Shown: piece after piece, positions 24,772-33,446 of the stretch
How the letters are laid out: each line of letters starts with the position of its first letter
Numbering within the stretch: position 1 is the first letter of the stretch
Origin: Polaribacter gangjinensis
GTDB taxonomy: Bacteria > Bacteroidota > Bacteroidia > Flavobacteriales > Flavobacteriaceae
Assembly (NCBI RefSeq): GCF_038024125.1
Contig: NZ_CP150662.1
Span: 2,001,501 to 2,065,500 of the forward strand
DNA length: 64,000 bases
Direction: 5' to 3'
Position numbers and translations under genes: made by a program
The notes under the pieces: generated by a model
Database searches by the model: none
What the model saw: only the letters and a program-made list of their open reading frames with translations
What the model was told of the DNA's origin: nothing

Positions 24772-25572
24772 TTACCAATCTTTTTCTTGTTTTAACTTGT
24801 CTCCTTTTGCTTTTTGAGCATTCATTTTTTGTTGGGTCTTTTTTTCTTCGTTTTGAAGACTTTCCAACAATTGTTTTATTTGTTCAGGAGACATTTTTCC
24901 TTGTTGAGGTTTTGGTTTTTGTTTATCGTTTTTTTCATCCTCTTTCTTATCTTGATTCTGATCTTTTTTGTCTTTATCTCCTTCACCATCTTTGTTTTTA
25001 TCGTCTTTTTTGTCTTTGTCTTCTCCTTCTTTTTTATCTTGATTTTGGTCTTTTTTATCTTTTTTATCCTTATTGTCTTTATTATCCTTATTATCTTTAT
25101 TATCTTGATTTTGTTTGTCTAACATTTTTTGAGCAACCGCTAAATTGTAGCGAGTTTCATCATCATTTGGATTGTTTCGCAACGAGTTTTTATACGCATC
25201 AACAGCTCCTTGATAATTTTTTGTTTCCATCATGGCATTACCAATATTGTGATAAGCTTCTGCTTTTGTAAACTTATCAGTAGCTGTTTTTGCTGTTAAT
25301 TCGTATTGCGGAATTGCCTCTTGATAATTTTTATCTTGATACAAAGCATTGCCTAAATTATAACTTGCCTTGTCATAATAAGCGCTGTTATTTAATGCTT
25401 TTTTATAGGCAACAGAAGCATCTGTAAATTTTTGTCGTTCGTACAAAGCATTTCCTTCTCTCACTAATTTTCGTGCACTTCTTTGCATTGCAATCGAATC
25501 TTTTTGAGCGACAATTTCCAACCCAGCAAGGAACATTCCTAAAAAGATAAGCGTATTTAGTAGTGTTTTCAT
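24772..25572 (-). CDS. batC: BatC: TPR protein with Lys/Asp low-complexity tail
   Basis: A 266-residue BatC-family protein. It has a signal peptide (LLNTLIFLGMFLAGLEIVA before QKDS), then three to four TPR units (residues about 30-150, such as ASYNLGNALYQDKNYQEAI and AYHNIGNAMMETKNYQGAVDAYKNSL). A highly charged run of KDN/KDKK/DQNQ units of about 60 residues follows, and a Gln/Lys-rich end contains MSPEQIKQLLESLQNEEKK. It is separated from batB by one base. The charged tail is encoded by near-tandem codons (see the repeat entry). It presumably bridges other Bat proteins, which is inference. Confidence 0.92.
   Translation of the reverse strand: MKTLLNTLIFLGMFLAGLEIVAQKDSIAMQRSARKLVREGNALYERQKFTDASVAYKKALNNSAYYDKASYNLGNALYQDKNYQEAIPQYELTAKTATDKFTKAEAYHNIGNAMMETKNYQGAVDAYKNSLRNNPNDDETRYNLAVAQKMLDKQNQDNKDNKDNKDNKDKKDKKDQNQDKKEGEDKDKKDDKNKDGEGDKDKKDQNQDKKEDEKNDKQKPKPQQGKMSPEQIKQLLESLQNEEKKTQQKMNAQKAKGDKLKQEKDW
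24946..25117. repeat. simple-sequence region encoding the BatC charged tail
   Basis: Degenerate 6- and 9-base units (plus-strand forms such as TTATCTTTA and TTTTTATCT) encode KDN, KDKK and KDQNQ runs. The open frames on the opposite strand here come from this repeat. Confidence 0.7.
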
Positions 25573-25573
25573 G

Positions 25574-26629
25574 TTACGTTGTTGTTTTTTCTTCGTTAAA
25601 CAAATCGATATTTTTTAACCATTTTGTTTTTTTATCAAATAAGAAAGCATCTAGCAATAAAAACAGAATTGCAATTGCCAAAAACCATTGAAACTGATCT
25701 TTATAATCAGAAAATTGTTTGGTTTCAAACTCGCTTTTTTGAGCATTTGTGATGATTTCTGTTATTTCATTTACTGGATTTTCTGTTGAATTTCCATCAA
25801 TGTATTTTCCTTCGCCAATAGAAGAAATGTCTTCTAAAATTTCTGAATTTCTTTTGGTAATCACAGTTTCTCCTTGATTGTCTTTTTTATAACCAATCAT
25901 TGTGCCATTTAAACGCATAGGAATTGGACCTCCTTTTTCTGTTCCAATACCAATGGTATAAATTTTTACACCATCATTTATCAAACTTTGAGCAACTTCT
26001 TTGGTTTCTTCTTGATGATCTTCACCATCAGAAATGATGATTAAAAAACGATTGGTTTGCTCTTCATCATTGAAAAAAGTTTTTGCCAATTCTAATGCTT
26101 CACTGATGGCTGTTCCTTGGCTTGAAACCATTTCAGGATTGGCATTTTGCAAAAACATATTGGCAGCTGCATGATCTGTTGTAATTGGAATTAATGGATA
26201 CGAATTTCCTGCATAAACAATCATTCCAACTCTATCAGAACCTAAATTATCAATAATTTTTGAGGTGATTTGTTTCGCTTTTTCCAATCTGTTTGGCGCA
26301 ATATCCTCAGCCAACATACTTTTGGAAACGTCTAAAGCAAAAACAACATCAACACCTTCTCTTTTTACGGTTTCTAATTTTGAACCCATTTTTGGATTTA
26401 CCAAAGAAATTATTAAAAAAGTAATGGCAAAAAGCAACATTGTTAACTTTAAACTTGCCTTAAAAGGTGATGTGTTTGGCGCTAATTTTTTCAATAAAAC
26501 AGCATTAGAAAATAGACGTTGTGTTCTTTTTTTCCACCAAAAAATCATCAGAAAAACCACTATCATTGCAGGAATGATGGCTAATAATAAAAAATATTTT
26601 GGTTCTTCTAATCTGTATAATTCTGACAT
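25574..26629 (-). CDS. batB: BatB: von Willebrand factor A membrane protein
   Basis: A 351-residue inner-membrane protein with two N-terminal helices (YFLLLAIIPAMIVVFLMIF and LKLTMLLFAITFLIISLV) and a VWA domain. The metal-ion-dependent adhesion site is intact: DVVFALDVSKSM (about 90-101), the Thr in QGTAISEALELA, and IIISDGEDHQEE. A C-terminal helix (WFLAIAILFLLLDAFLF) follows. It shares one base with the end of batA. VWA domains bind protein partners, so with BatA it likely forms the core of a membrane complex driven by MoxR (family knowledge, not shown here). Confidence 0.93.
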   Translation of the reverse strand: MSELYRLEEPKYFLLLAIIPAMIVVFLMIFWWKKRTQRLFSNAVLLKKLAPNTSPFKASLKLTMLLFAITFLIISLVNPKMGSKLETVKREGVDVVFALDVSKSMLAEDIAPNRLEKAKQITSKIIDNLGSDRVGMIVYAGNSYPLIPITTDHAAANMFLQNANPEMVSSQGTAISEALELAKTFFNDEEQTNRFLIIISDGEDHQEETKEVAQSLINDGVKIYTIGIGTEKGGPIPMRLNGTMIGYKKDNQGETVITKRNSEILEDISSIGEGKYIDGNSTENPVNEITEIITNAQKSEFETKQFSDYKDQFQWFLAIAILFLLLDAFLFDKKTKWLKNIDLFNEEKTTT

Positions 26630-27636
26630 TATATAAAGCTTTTAAATAAAATGTTTCTCAATAAAAACTCTAAAACAAGCAAACCTAAAGCTAAAAAAAT
26701 TAAAGGTCTGTAAAGCTCTTCGTAATTGTAATATTTAAATTCTTCTATTTCTGTTTTTTCGAGTTTGTCAATTTCATCATAAATTTCTTGCAAATCTTGA
26801 TTGTTTGTAGCTCTAAAATATTGTCCATCTGTTTGATCTGCAATGTATTGTAACAGTTTTTCATCAATTTCTACTTGTTGCTTTCTAAAATTCAACAATC
26901 CAGTTCTTGGATCTTTACTCCAAGGAAAATCGGCCATTCCATTGGTTCCAATTCCAATTGTATATACTTTTATTTCAAGTTCTCTTGCCAATTCAGCTGC
27001 TGTTTTTGGATCGATATTTCCAGAATTGTTTACACCATCTGTCAGCAAAATAATCACTTTACTTTTTGCTTTGCTGTCTTTCAATCTATTAACAGCCGAA
27101 CCTAAACCCATTCCAATAGCAGTTCCACCATCTAATTGTCCCCATTGCAATTCAGAAATGACGCTTTTTACAATGCTTTTATCACTTGTAATGGGAGTTT
27201 GTGTAAAACTTTCTCCAGCATACAAAACGATTCCAATTCTGTCATTTGGTCTTCTATCCACAAAATCGATGGCAACCACTTTTAAAGCTTCTAATCTGTT
27301 TGGCTTTAAATCGCGAGCCAACATACTTGCTGAAACGTCAACTGCCATTACAATATCAATTCCGTTATTAGATTTTATTTTAGAACTTACTGCTACATTT
27401 CTTGGTCTTGCAAAAGCAATAATGATGGCCGCAATTGCCAAAAGACGTAAAACATGCAACAATGGTTTTAGTTTTGCAAGCAAAGAAGTGTTTGCTTTAA
27501 ACCCTTTTACATTGGGCATTAACAAGGTTGCTCCTTCTTTTTTATGTGATAAAAAATACCAAATTGCAAGCAAAGGAATTAAAACAAGCAACCACAAAAA
27601 TTCGCGATTTAGAAATTCGAAATTATTCCAATTCAT
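26629..27636 (-). CDS. batA: BatA: von Willebrand factor A membrane protein
   Basis: A 335-residue paralogue of BatB with the same layout. It has two N-terminal membrane segments (FLWLLVLIPLLAIWYFL and VLRLLAIAAIIIAFARP), a VWA domain with DIVMAVDVSASM, DGGTAIGMGLGSA and IILLTDGVNNSGN, and a C-terminal helix (PLIFLALGLLVLEFLL). Its start overlaps the 3' end of the upstream BatD-like gene by 14 bases, and its stop shares one base with batB. All MIDAS residues are present. Confidence 0.93.
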   Translation of the reverse strand: MNWNNFEFLNREFLWLLVLIPLLAIWYFLSHKKEGATLLMPNVKGFKANTSLLAKLKPLLHVLRLLAIAAIIIAFARPRNVAVSSKIKSNNGIDIVMAVDVSASMLARDLKPNRLEALKVVAIDFVDRRPNDRIGIVLYAGESFTQTPITSDKSIVKSVISELQWGQLDGGTAIGMGLGSAVNRLKDSKAKSKVIILLTDGVNNSGNIDPKTAAELARELEIKVYTIGIGTNGMADFPWSKDPRTGLLNFRKQQVEIDEKLLQYIADQTDGQYFRATNNQDLQEIYDEIDKLEKTEIEEFKYYNYEELYRPLIFLALGLLVLEFLLRNILFKSFI

Positions 27637-28540
27637 CTTTTTTTGGTGTTGGTTTAGGTTTCAAATTACTGATGATTTCTTCAGCATCTTTTCTGTCTTC
27701 TTCAATTTCTATGGCAATTGGTTTCGATTTTGCGAATTTCACCAAATCAGCTTCCTGCAATAATTCTTTTAATTTTTTGATGGTTTCTTTAGAAGTTTGA
27801 ATGGTATTTGCATTTTGAAAATCACGCAACATACCAATGATTTCATCCGTCGTTTTTTCTAAAGCAGGCACTTGCAATTCGCGTTCAATATAATTTCGCA
27901 CAATTTCAGTCAGTTCACTATAATATTCTTTTACCTGATTGTTTTGCCACAATAATTTACTATCCAATTCATTCAATTTATAAATAGCTTCTTCAAAAGG
28001 AGGCAATACTTTATAGGTTGGTTTGTCTTCTTCTACTTTTCGTTTTCTGATGACAAAATAGTAAATCCAGAATCCGATAATGGCTAAAGCTGCTAAAAGT
28101 AAGTAAATATACATTTTGAAATCGTCAAAAACATAAGGTTCACTTTTGATGGATTTTATAGGATACTTTTTGATTTTAGTAGTATCGATTTCAACAGTTG
28201 CTACATTGATTAACAATGAATCTGTAAAAAATGCTTGATTTCTAACAAAAACTTGTTGTTGAGGAATGTAATAAGCACCACTATCAAAACCTGTCAACAC
28301 ATATTTTTGAATCAACATATTGTTGACAGTATCTACTTTTGCAGAATCAATAATTTCCAAACCTTTACTCAAAACTAGTTTTGGTAGAATGACGTTTTCA
28401 GTTCCTTTTACGGTAATTTTATATTGAAATTGCTCTCCAATTCGAATGCTAGATGTTTCAACTTGCGAATTTACCATAGAACTTTGGGCAAATCCAATAG
28501 CTGAAAACAATACGAATATGTATGTTAAAATTTTTTTCAT
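27623..28540 (-). CDS. BatD-like exported protein with DUF4381-like tail
   Basis: A 305-residue protein with a signal peptide (ILTYIFVLFSAIGFA before QSSM), an Ig-like periplasmic domain (SIRIGEQFQYKITVKGTENVILPKL), one membrane helix (MYIYLLLAALAIIGFWIYYFV, about 170) and a cytoplasmic helical tail (FEEAIYKLNELDSKLLW ... YYSELTEIVRNYIERELQ). This is the unnamed gene usually found between the DUF58 gene and batA. It overlaps the start of batA. The tail resembles DUF4381. Its function is unknown beyond membership of the operon. Confidence 0.85.
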   Translation of the reverse strand: MKKILTYIFVLFSAIGFAQSSMVNSQVETSSIRIGEQFQYKITVKGTENVILPKLVLSKGLEIIDSAKVDTVNNMLIQKYVLTGFDSGAYYIPQQQVFVRNQAFFTDSLLINVATVEIDTTKIKKYPIKSIKSEPYVFDDFKMYIYLLLAALAIIGFWIYYFVIRKRKVEEDKPTYKVLPPFEEAIYKLNELDSKLLWQNNQVKEYYSELTEIVRNYIERELQVPALEKTTDEIIGMLRDFQNANTIQTSKETIKKLKELLQEADLVKFAKSKPIAIEIEEDRKDAEEIISNLKPKPTPKKDELE

Positions 28541-28550
28541 GTTGATAAAA

Positions 28551-29420
28551 CTATCTTCCTTTTTGTTTGAAATAGCCTAATAATTTTTTTACATAACCTT
28601 CATCAACTCTTGTGCTGATGGTTCCTGCGCCACTTCTTTTGAAAGTATTTTGATAATAATCCATCAATCGCAAAGCATTGGCTTTATAATTTGTTCTGAT
28701 ATTTTTTGACGAGGTATTTACCAATTGAACATTTCCTGTTTCAGCATCTAACATGGGTACCAATCCTAAATTCGGAATTTCTTCATCAAATCTGTCATAC
28801 ACTCTGATTCCTGTAATGTCGTGTTTACTACCAGCAATTTTTAAAGTACGTTCGTAATCATCATCCATAAAATCAGAAAGTATAAAAACAATCGCTCTTT
28901 TTTTCATCACATTTGATAAAAATTTCAATGCTTCAGAAATGTTCGTTTGCTTGCTTTTTGGCTGAAATTCAATCAATTCTCTGATGATTCTCAACACGTG
29001 ACTTTTTCCTTTTTTTGGCGGAATGTATAATTCGATCGCATCAGAAAATAAAATCAAACCAACTTTATCATTGTTTTGTGTTGCTGAAAAAGCCAATGTT
29101 GCTGCAATTTCAGTGGCAGTATCTCTTTTGAATTGTGTGGTTGTTCCAAAAAATTCTGATCCAGAAATATCCACCATCAACATCATTGTCAATTCACGCT
29201 CTTCTTCAAAAACTTTTACATAAGGTTCGTTGTAACGTGCAGTTACGTTCCAATCAATGGTTCTTACATCGTCTCCAAACTGATATTGGCGCACTTCAGA
29301 AAACGTCATTCCACGTCCTTTAAACGAAGAATGATATTCGCCTCCAAAAATATTATTAGACAAACGTTTTGTCTTAATTTCTATTTTCCGAACTTTTTTA
29401 AGTATTTCTTTGGTATCCAT
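28551..29420 (-). CDS. DUF58 domain protein of the bat operon
   Basis: A 289-residue cytoplasmic protein. It has the DUF58 signature YHSSFKGRGMTFSEVRQY, then DVRTIDWNVTARYNEPYVK and a degenerate VWA fold (ELTMMLMVDISGSEFFG with the DxSxS motif, then VFILSDFMDDDYE). DUF58 proteins accompany MoxR ATPases almost invariably and may present clients to them. It ends 10 bp before the BatD-like gene. It is separated from moxR by 105 bp holding an ACTG-type repeat, an unusually wide gap for this operon. Confidence 0.92.
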   Translation of the reverse strand: MDTKEILKKVRKIEIKTKRLSNNIFGGEYHSSFKGRGMTFSEVRQYQFGDDVRTIDWNVTARYNEPYVKVFEEERELTMMLMVDISGSEFFGTTTQFKRDTATEIAATLAFSATQNNDKVGLILFSDAIELYIPPKKGKSHVLRIIRELIEFQPKSKQTNISEALKFLSNVMKKRAIVFILSDFMDDDYERTLKIAGSKHDITGIRVYDRFDEEIPNLGLVPMLDAETGNVQLVNTSSKNIRTNYKANALRLMDYYQNTFKRSGAGTISTRVDEGYVKKLLGYFKQKGR

Positions 29421-29423
29421 ATT

Positions 29424-29525
29424 GCAGTCACAGTTTTCAGTTTCAGTTTTCAGTTGTAATTTTCAATATCAGCTATCGTTATTACTAAATAACTGTTTGC
29501 TGATACTGATTACTGAAAACTAAAT
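29424..29525. repeat. degenerate ACTG/CAGT intergenic repeat
   Basis: The gap holds AGTTTTCAGT twice (29432-29441, 29445-29454) and its inverse complement ACTGAAAACT (29512-29521). An AACTGTT-TGCTGAT-ACTGATT-ACTGAAA run of near-heptamer units precedes the inverse copy. A large-loop hairpin of 10 bp is possible. It is not coding. Confidence 0.6.
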
Positions 29526-30515
29526 CTAAGGCACCTCAATCTCGTTGATAATTGCGTTGATAATGTCAACTGAGGTGAAGTTTTCAGCTTCAGCTTCATA
29601 GGTAATTCCTATTCTGTGACGCAAAACATCAAAAACAACAGCTCTAACATCTTCAGGAATTACATACCCTCTTCGTTTGATGAATGCATAACATTTTGCT
29701 GCTTTTGCCAAATTGATACTTCCACGTGGAGAAGCTCCAAAACTGATCAAATCTTTCAATTGACCTAATTTGTATTTGTCTGGATAACGTGTTGCAAAAA
29801 TGATGTCTAAAATATATTTCTCGATTTTTTCATCCATATACACTTCATCCACCATTTTTCTAGCTCTAATGATTTGCTCTGTAGAAATTACTGGATTTAC
29901 AGATGAATAATCGCCTGTTAAATTTTGACGCATGATGATTTGTTCTTCTGCCAAAAGTGGATAATCAATCACTACTTTTAACATAAAACGATCCACTTGA
30001 GCTTCTGGTAAAGGATACGTACCTTCTTGTTCTACAGGGTTTTGAGTTGCCATTACCAAAAACGGTTCTTCCAATTTGAAAGTGGTATCACCAATAGTAA
30101 TTTGGCGTTCTTGCATGGCTTCTAGCAAAGCAGATTGTACTTTTGCAGGTGCTCTGTTGATCTCATCTGCTAATACAAAATTTGCAAAAATGGGTCCTTT
30201 TTTGATGGAAAAATCATTCACTTTGGTGTTGTAAATCATGGTTCCAACAACGTCTGCAGGCAATAAATCTGGTGTAAACTGTACACGACTAAAACTTCCT
30301 TGCACTGCTTTTGATAGGGTATTGATTGCCAACGTTTTTGCCAAACCAGGAACACCCTCCAATAAAATATGACCATTTCCAAGCAAACCAATCAACAAAC
30401 TTTCTATCATTTGTTTTTGACCTACAATTACCTTATTCATTTCTCGACTCAAAAGGTCAATAAAGGCACTTTCTCTCTCTATTTTTTCATTAATAGCTCT
30501 AACATCTACGTCCAT
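29526..30515 (-). CDS. moxR: MoxR-type AAA+ ATPase
   Basis: First gene of the bat operon, 329 residues. AAA+ motifs are all present: Walker A in LLEGVPGLAKTLAI (about 53-60), Walker B in FVLADEINRAPAKVQSALLEAM (about 110-131), sensor 1 in LVMATQNPVEQEGTYPLPEAQ, the arginine finger in DRFMLKV, and sensor 2 in SPRGSINLAKAA. MoxR ATPases act as chaperones that mature or remodel VWA-protein complexes, here presumably BatA/BatB. A 25-bp palindrome lies upstream. Confidence 0.95.
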   Translation of the reverse strand: MDVDVRAINEKIERESAFIDLLSREMNKVIVGQKQMIESLLIGLLGNGHILLEGVPGLAKTLAINTLSKAVQGSFSRVQFTPDLLPADVVGTMIYNTKVNDFSIKKGPIFANFVLADEINRAPAKVQSALLEAMQERQITIGDTTFKLEEPFLVMATQNPVEQEGTYPLPEAQVDRFMLKVVIDYPLLAEEQIIMRQNLTGDYSSVNPVISTEQIIRARKMVDEVYMDEKIEKYILDIIFATRYPDKYKLGQLKDLISFGASPRGSINLAKAAKCYAFIKRRGYVIPEDVRAVVFDVLRHRIGITYEAEAENFTSVDIINAIINEIEVP

Positions 30516-30551
30516 TATGTATAATAATTGATGATTAATTTTTTAAGTAAA

Positions 30552-30587
30552 CAAAACTACAATTTTAACAAAATTATTTTGTTAAAA
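30552..30587 (-). promoter_or_regulatory. moxR promoter with 25-bp palindrome
   Basis: The minus-strand -7 element TAGTTTTG lies at 30552-30559. Directly upstream, TTTTAACAAAAT (30563-30574) and ATTTTGTTAAAA (30576-30587) form a perfect 12-bp-arm palindrome around one base. It lies in the spacer where -33 would be expected, so a bound protein should block or set polymerase position. It could alternatively end lpxH transcripts, but no U tract follows. Confidence 0.5.
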
Positions 30588-30592
30588 CAAGG

Positions 30593-30639
30593 TTAAAGGT
30601 TTTTAGTTAAACGCCTTATTTTAAAGGATTTTAGTTAAA
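30593..30639. repeat. 19-bp direct repeat across the lpxH stop
   Basis: TTAAAGGTTTTTAGTTAAA (30593-30611) and TTAAAGGATTTTAGTTAAA (30621-30639) match at 18 of 19 positions with a 28-bp period. The second copy contains the lpxH stop codon (30631-30633). This looks like a small tandem duplication of the gene's 3' end. Confidence 0.6.
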
Positions 30640-31395
30640 TTTTGATAAAGAAAAACGGGTTTCTTCAAAAACACCAAAGGTATAGTACTGAATCCAATCT
30701 CCAAGATTATAATAAGTACTATTTTCGGTTAATTTTATTTCTAAAGCTAAGTGTCTGTGACCAAAAACAAAATAATCATAGTGATTTTCTTGTAACTTTT
30801 TTTTGCAATACTGCACAAGCCATTCATTTTCTGCTCCCAAAAACTTGAAGTCTTCTTCACCTGAAATAAGTTTGTTTTTTACAGACATGTATTGACCAAG
30901 TTTTACACCCAAATCAGGATGTAACCAACGAAACATCCATTTAAATGGCGGAAAAGTAAATACTTTTTTCATCCTTTTGTAACCAATATCTCCAGGGCCT
31001 AAACCATCACCATGACCAATTAAAAACTTTTTTTGATTGATGAGAAATTCTTGTGGTTGATGAAAAACAGCAATGTTTAACTCTTTTTCAAAGTAATCTT
31101 TCATCCACAAATCATGATTTCCAACAAAAAAATAAATCGGAATTCCACTATCAGAGATTTCGGCTAATTTGCCTAAAACTCTTGTAAAACCTTTGGGAAC
31201 AACTTTTTTGTATTCAAACCAAAAATCGAATAAATCGCCTAATAAAAAAATCGCTTCAGTATCGTTTTTGATGCTTTCTAGCCAAGCAACAAACTTTTTT
31301 TCTCTAGGCAAACTTGCCTCCATTGTAGGAGCACCCAAATGTTGGTCTGATGCAAAATAGACTTTTTTATGGTTTGATGTGGTGATTGAAATCAT
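30631..31395 (-). CDS. lpxH: UDP-2,3-diacylglucosamine diphosphatase
   Basis: Fourth enzyme of lipid A synthesis; it hydrolyses UDP-diacylglucosamine to lipid X. It has 254 residues, peripheral membrane. The di-metal phosphoesterase motifs are complete: FASDQHLG, LLGDLFDFWFEY, FVGNHDLWM, IGHGDGLGPGD and FGHRHLA. The length and the GPGDIGYK/WLHPDLG region match the Bacteroidota LpxH group. The next gene downstream on this strand is moxR, 115 bp away. No other lipid A gene is in the window. Confidence 0.92.
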   Translation of the reverse strand: MISITTSNHKKVYFASDQHLGAPTMEASLPREKKFVAWLESIKNDTEAIFLLGDLFDFWFEYKKVVPKGFTRVLGKLAEISDSGIPIYFFVGNHDLWMKDYFEKELNIAVFHQPQEFLINQKKFLIGHGDGLGPGDIGYKRMKKVFTFPPFKWMFRWLHPDLGVKLGQYMSVKNKLISGEEDFKFLGAENEWLVQYCKKKLQENHYDYFVFGHRHLALEIKLTENSTYYNLGDWIQYYTFGVFEETRFSLSKFN

Positions 31396-31410
31396 GCTTA
31401 CAAAGAAACA

Positions 31411-32979
31411 CTATTCTTTTTTAGTTTCCAACTCCAAAACTTTTAGGAGCATTTTATCATCTTGATGAATTATTTTGTAAAAACCAAGATCACCAAAAAG
31501 TACATTTGCAATAGAAGCTTTTAAATATTTTTCAATATTTTCTTTGGTTTTCATAGATGGATTTGCACGCTCTTTAATAGAAACTAAATATTTTTGAAGC
31601 ACAGATTTGTCTTTATCAAATTGTTCAATAAAATCATTCAATTTCCATTTTTCTAGTTTTTTTCTGTTGGCATCCACATAATCAAATGCAAAATTATTGA
31701 TGGAATTAAAGTAAAATCCAGACAAATAAGAAGTAGTATCAATAGCCACAAAAACATCAGGAATAATACCTCCACCACCATAAACTATTTTGCCTTTTGG
31801 GGTTTTGTATTTTAAAGAATCAACAACTTTAATGCTGTCTTTGCTTAACAATTCGCCACTTTGAATTCGGTTTTCATAATCATCATAATAATTTTCTGAA
31901 GCATTTTTTCCGTAAGGTTTTTGAATAGAACGTCCTGTTGGTGTGTAATAACGGGCTGTTGTTAAACGCACTGCAGAACCATCACCCAAATCCATTTCTA
32001 CTTGAACCAATCCTTTTCCAAACGATCTGCGTCCGATAATTTTTCCTTTATCATTGTCTTGCAAAGCTCCTGCAACAATTTCGGATGCTGAGGCTGAATT
32101 TTCATCAATCAATACATACAATCCACCTTTTTCAAAAGCGCCTAAGGCAGTTGCAAAATATTCTTCTACAGTTCCTTTGTTATTTTTGGTGAATACCATG
32201 AGTTTTTTGTTTTCAAGAAATTCATCAATAATTTGTGTAGCAATATCAATATAACCACCACCATTTCCGCGTAAATCCAACACCAAATCAGTCATGCCAC
32301 TTTTTTTCAAAGCGGTTAAAGCGGTTTTGAATTCGCTGTAGGTATTTCTTGCAAAACGATCTATTTTGATGTAACCCAATTTTTCGTTAATCATGTATGA
32401 TAAATCGACACTTTTAATGTTTACTTTATCTCTAATTAAATCGACATTGAATAATGAATCAGTTGTTTTTCTATAAATCTGCAATTTTACTTTTGTCAAT
32501 GGTTTTCCTTTTAGGTATTTAGGAACATTGGCTGCACGAATTTTTTTCCCATAAAGAGTGTCGTTATTTGCCATTAAAATTCGGTCTCCAGCTCTAATTC
32601 CAGCTTTGATACTTGGCCCTCCTTTAATGGGCTGAACTACTGTAATTGAGTCGTTTATGATTCTGAATTCTACGCCAATTCCAATAAAATTACCTTCCAT
32701 ACTTTCTGTAACAGCTTGCAAATTTTCTTTTGGAATGTATACAGAATGAGGATCTAATTTTTCGAGCATTTCAGCAATAGCACCATCTAAAAGTTTGTCT
32801 GTATTTACATCATCAACATAATCTTGCTCAATAAAATTGATGAGTTTTTTTATTTTTTGTTCTTGTAAATTATTTTTTGAAAAAACGGAACTTGAAGAAT
32901 TTCCACCAAAAAAAATACCGATAATAATTCCGATAATTACTGCTAATGAAAAATAAATGGGTAAATTATTTTTATTCAT
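31411..32979 (-). CDS. C-terminal processing peptidase, family S41
   Basis: A 522-residue periplasmic tail-specific protease. It has an N-terminal anchor (IYFSLAVIIGIIIGIFFG), a helical domain, and a PDZ domain (IGVEFRIINDSITVVQPIKGGPS onward, about 95-180). The S41 core carries LDLRGNGGGYIDIATQI, the nucleophile in DENSASASEIVAGAL, and the general-base Lys in RRSFGKGLVQ. A C-terminal extension beyond 400 is typical of flavobacterial CtpA. Its start overlaps the stop of the dCMP deaminase gene by four bases. Confidence 0.94.
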   Translation of the reverse strand: MNKNNLPIYFSLAVIIGIIIGIFFGGNSSSSVFSKNNLQEQKIKKLINFIEQDYVDDVNTDKLLDGAIAEMLEKLDPHSVYIPKENLQAVTESMEGNFIGIGVEFRIINDSITVVQPIKGGPSIKAGIRAGDRILMANNDTLYGKKIRAANVPKYLKGKPLTKVKLQIYRKTTDSLFNVDLIRDKVNIKSVDLSYMINEKLGYIKIDRFARNTYSEFKTALTALKKSGMTDLVLDLRGNGGGYIDIATQIIDEFLENKKLMVFTKNNKGTVEEYFATALGAFEKGGLYVLIDENSASASEIVAGALQDNDKGKIIGRRSFGKGLVQVEMDLGDGSAVRLTTARYYTPTGRSIQKPYGKNASENYYDDYENRIQSGELLSKDSIKVVDSLKYKTPKGKIVYGGGGIIPDVFVAIDTTSYLSGFYFNSINNFAFDYVDANRKKLEKWKLNDFIEQFDKDKSVLQKYLVSIKERANPSMKTKENIEKYLKASIANVLFGDLGFYKIIHQDDKMLLKVLELETKKE

Positions 32980-33404
32980 AATAATGGTAAATGGTTAATT
33001 TCTACACCAGCTTTTTCTAAAAAATCTAAACCAGAAGGATCTTTGTAAGCATTTGCATACACAACCCTTTTAATACCTGCTTGATGAATGAGTTTGCTGC
33101 ATTGTGTGCAAGGAGACATTGTGATATATAAAGTTGCGTTTTTACAAGATTGTGTAGAAGCAGCAACTTTTAAAATAGCATTGGCTTCTGCATGTAATAC
33201 CTCCCATTTTGTAGCGCCAGATTCGTCCTCGCAACAGTTGTCAAAACCTGTTGGAGTTCCATTGAATCCATCAGAAATTATCATTCGGTCCTTTACAATT
33301 AATGCACCTACTTGTTTGCGTTTACAATGAGATAATTTACCCCATTCTTGCGCCATTTTTAAGTAAGCAATATCGTATTTTAGTTGTTTTTCATCATTCA
33401 TCAA
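32976..33404 (-). CDS. dCMP deaminase family protein
   Basis: Deaminates dCMP to dUMP for thymidylate supply, 142 residues. The zinc site is clear: His and catalytic Glu in VLHAEANAILKVA, two Cys in MSPCTQCSKLIHQAG. The substrate region RKQVGALIVKDRMIISDGFNGTP is typical of ComEB-type dCMP deaminases. It is translationally coupled to the downstream S41 peptidase by a 4-bp overlap, a conserved but unexplained pairing. Confidence 0.92.
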   Translation of the reverse strand: MMNDEKQLKYDIAYLKMAQEWGKLSHCKRKQVGALIVKDRMIISDGFNGTPTGFDNCCEDESGATKWEVLHAEANAILKVAASTQSCKNATLYITMSPCTQCSKLIHQAGIKRVVYANAYKDPSGLDFLEKAGVEINHLPLL

Positions 33405-33446
33405 CAGCGAAAGTAAAAAGATTTGTGCGTAAAAATAGTTAATAAT

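Noticed and set aside
24807..25271. Plus-strand frames rich in Leu, Phe and Tyr
   Set aside because: They are antisense to the Lys/Asp repeats of batC; the composition comes from the repeat, not from a membrane protein.
26843..27763. Plus-strand open frame of 306 codons
   Set aside because: It is antisense to batA, whose VWA motifs and operon position are certain.
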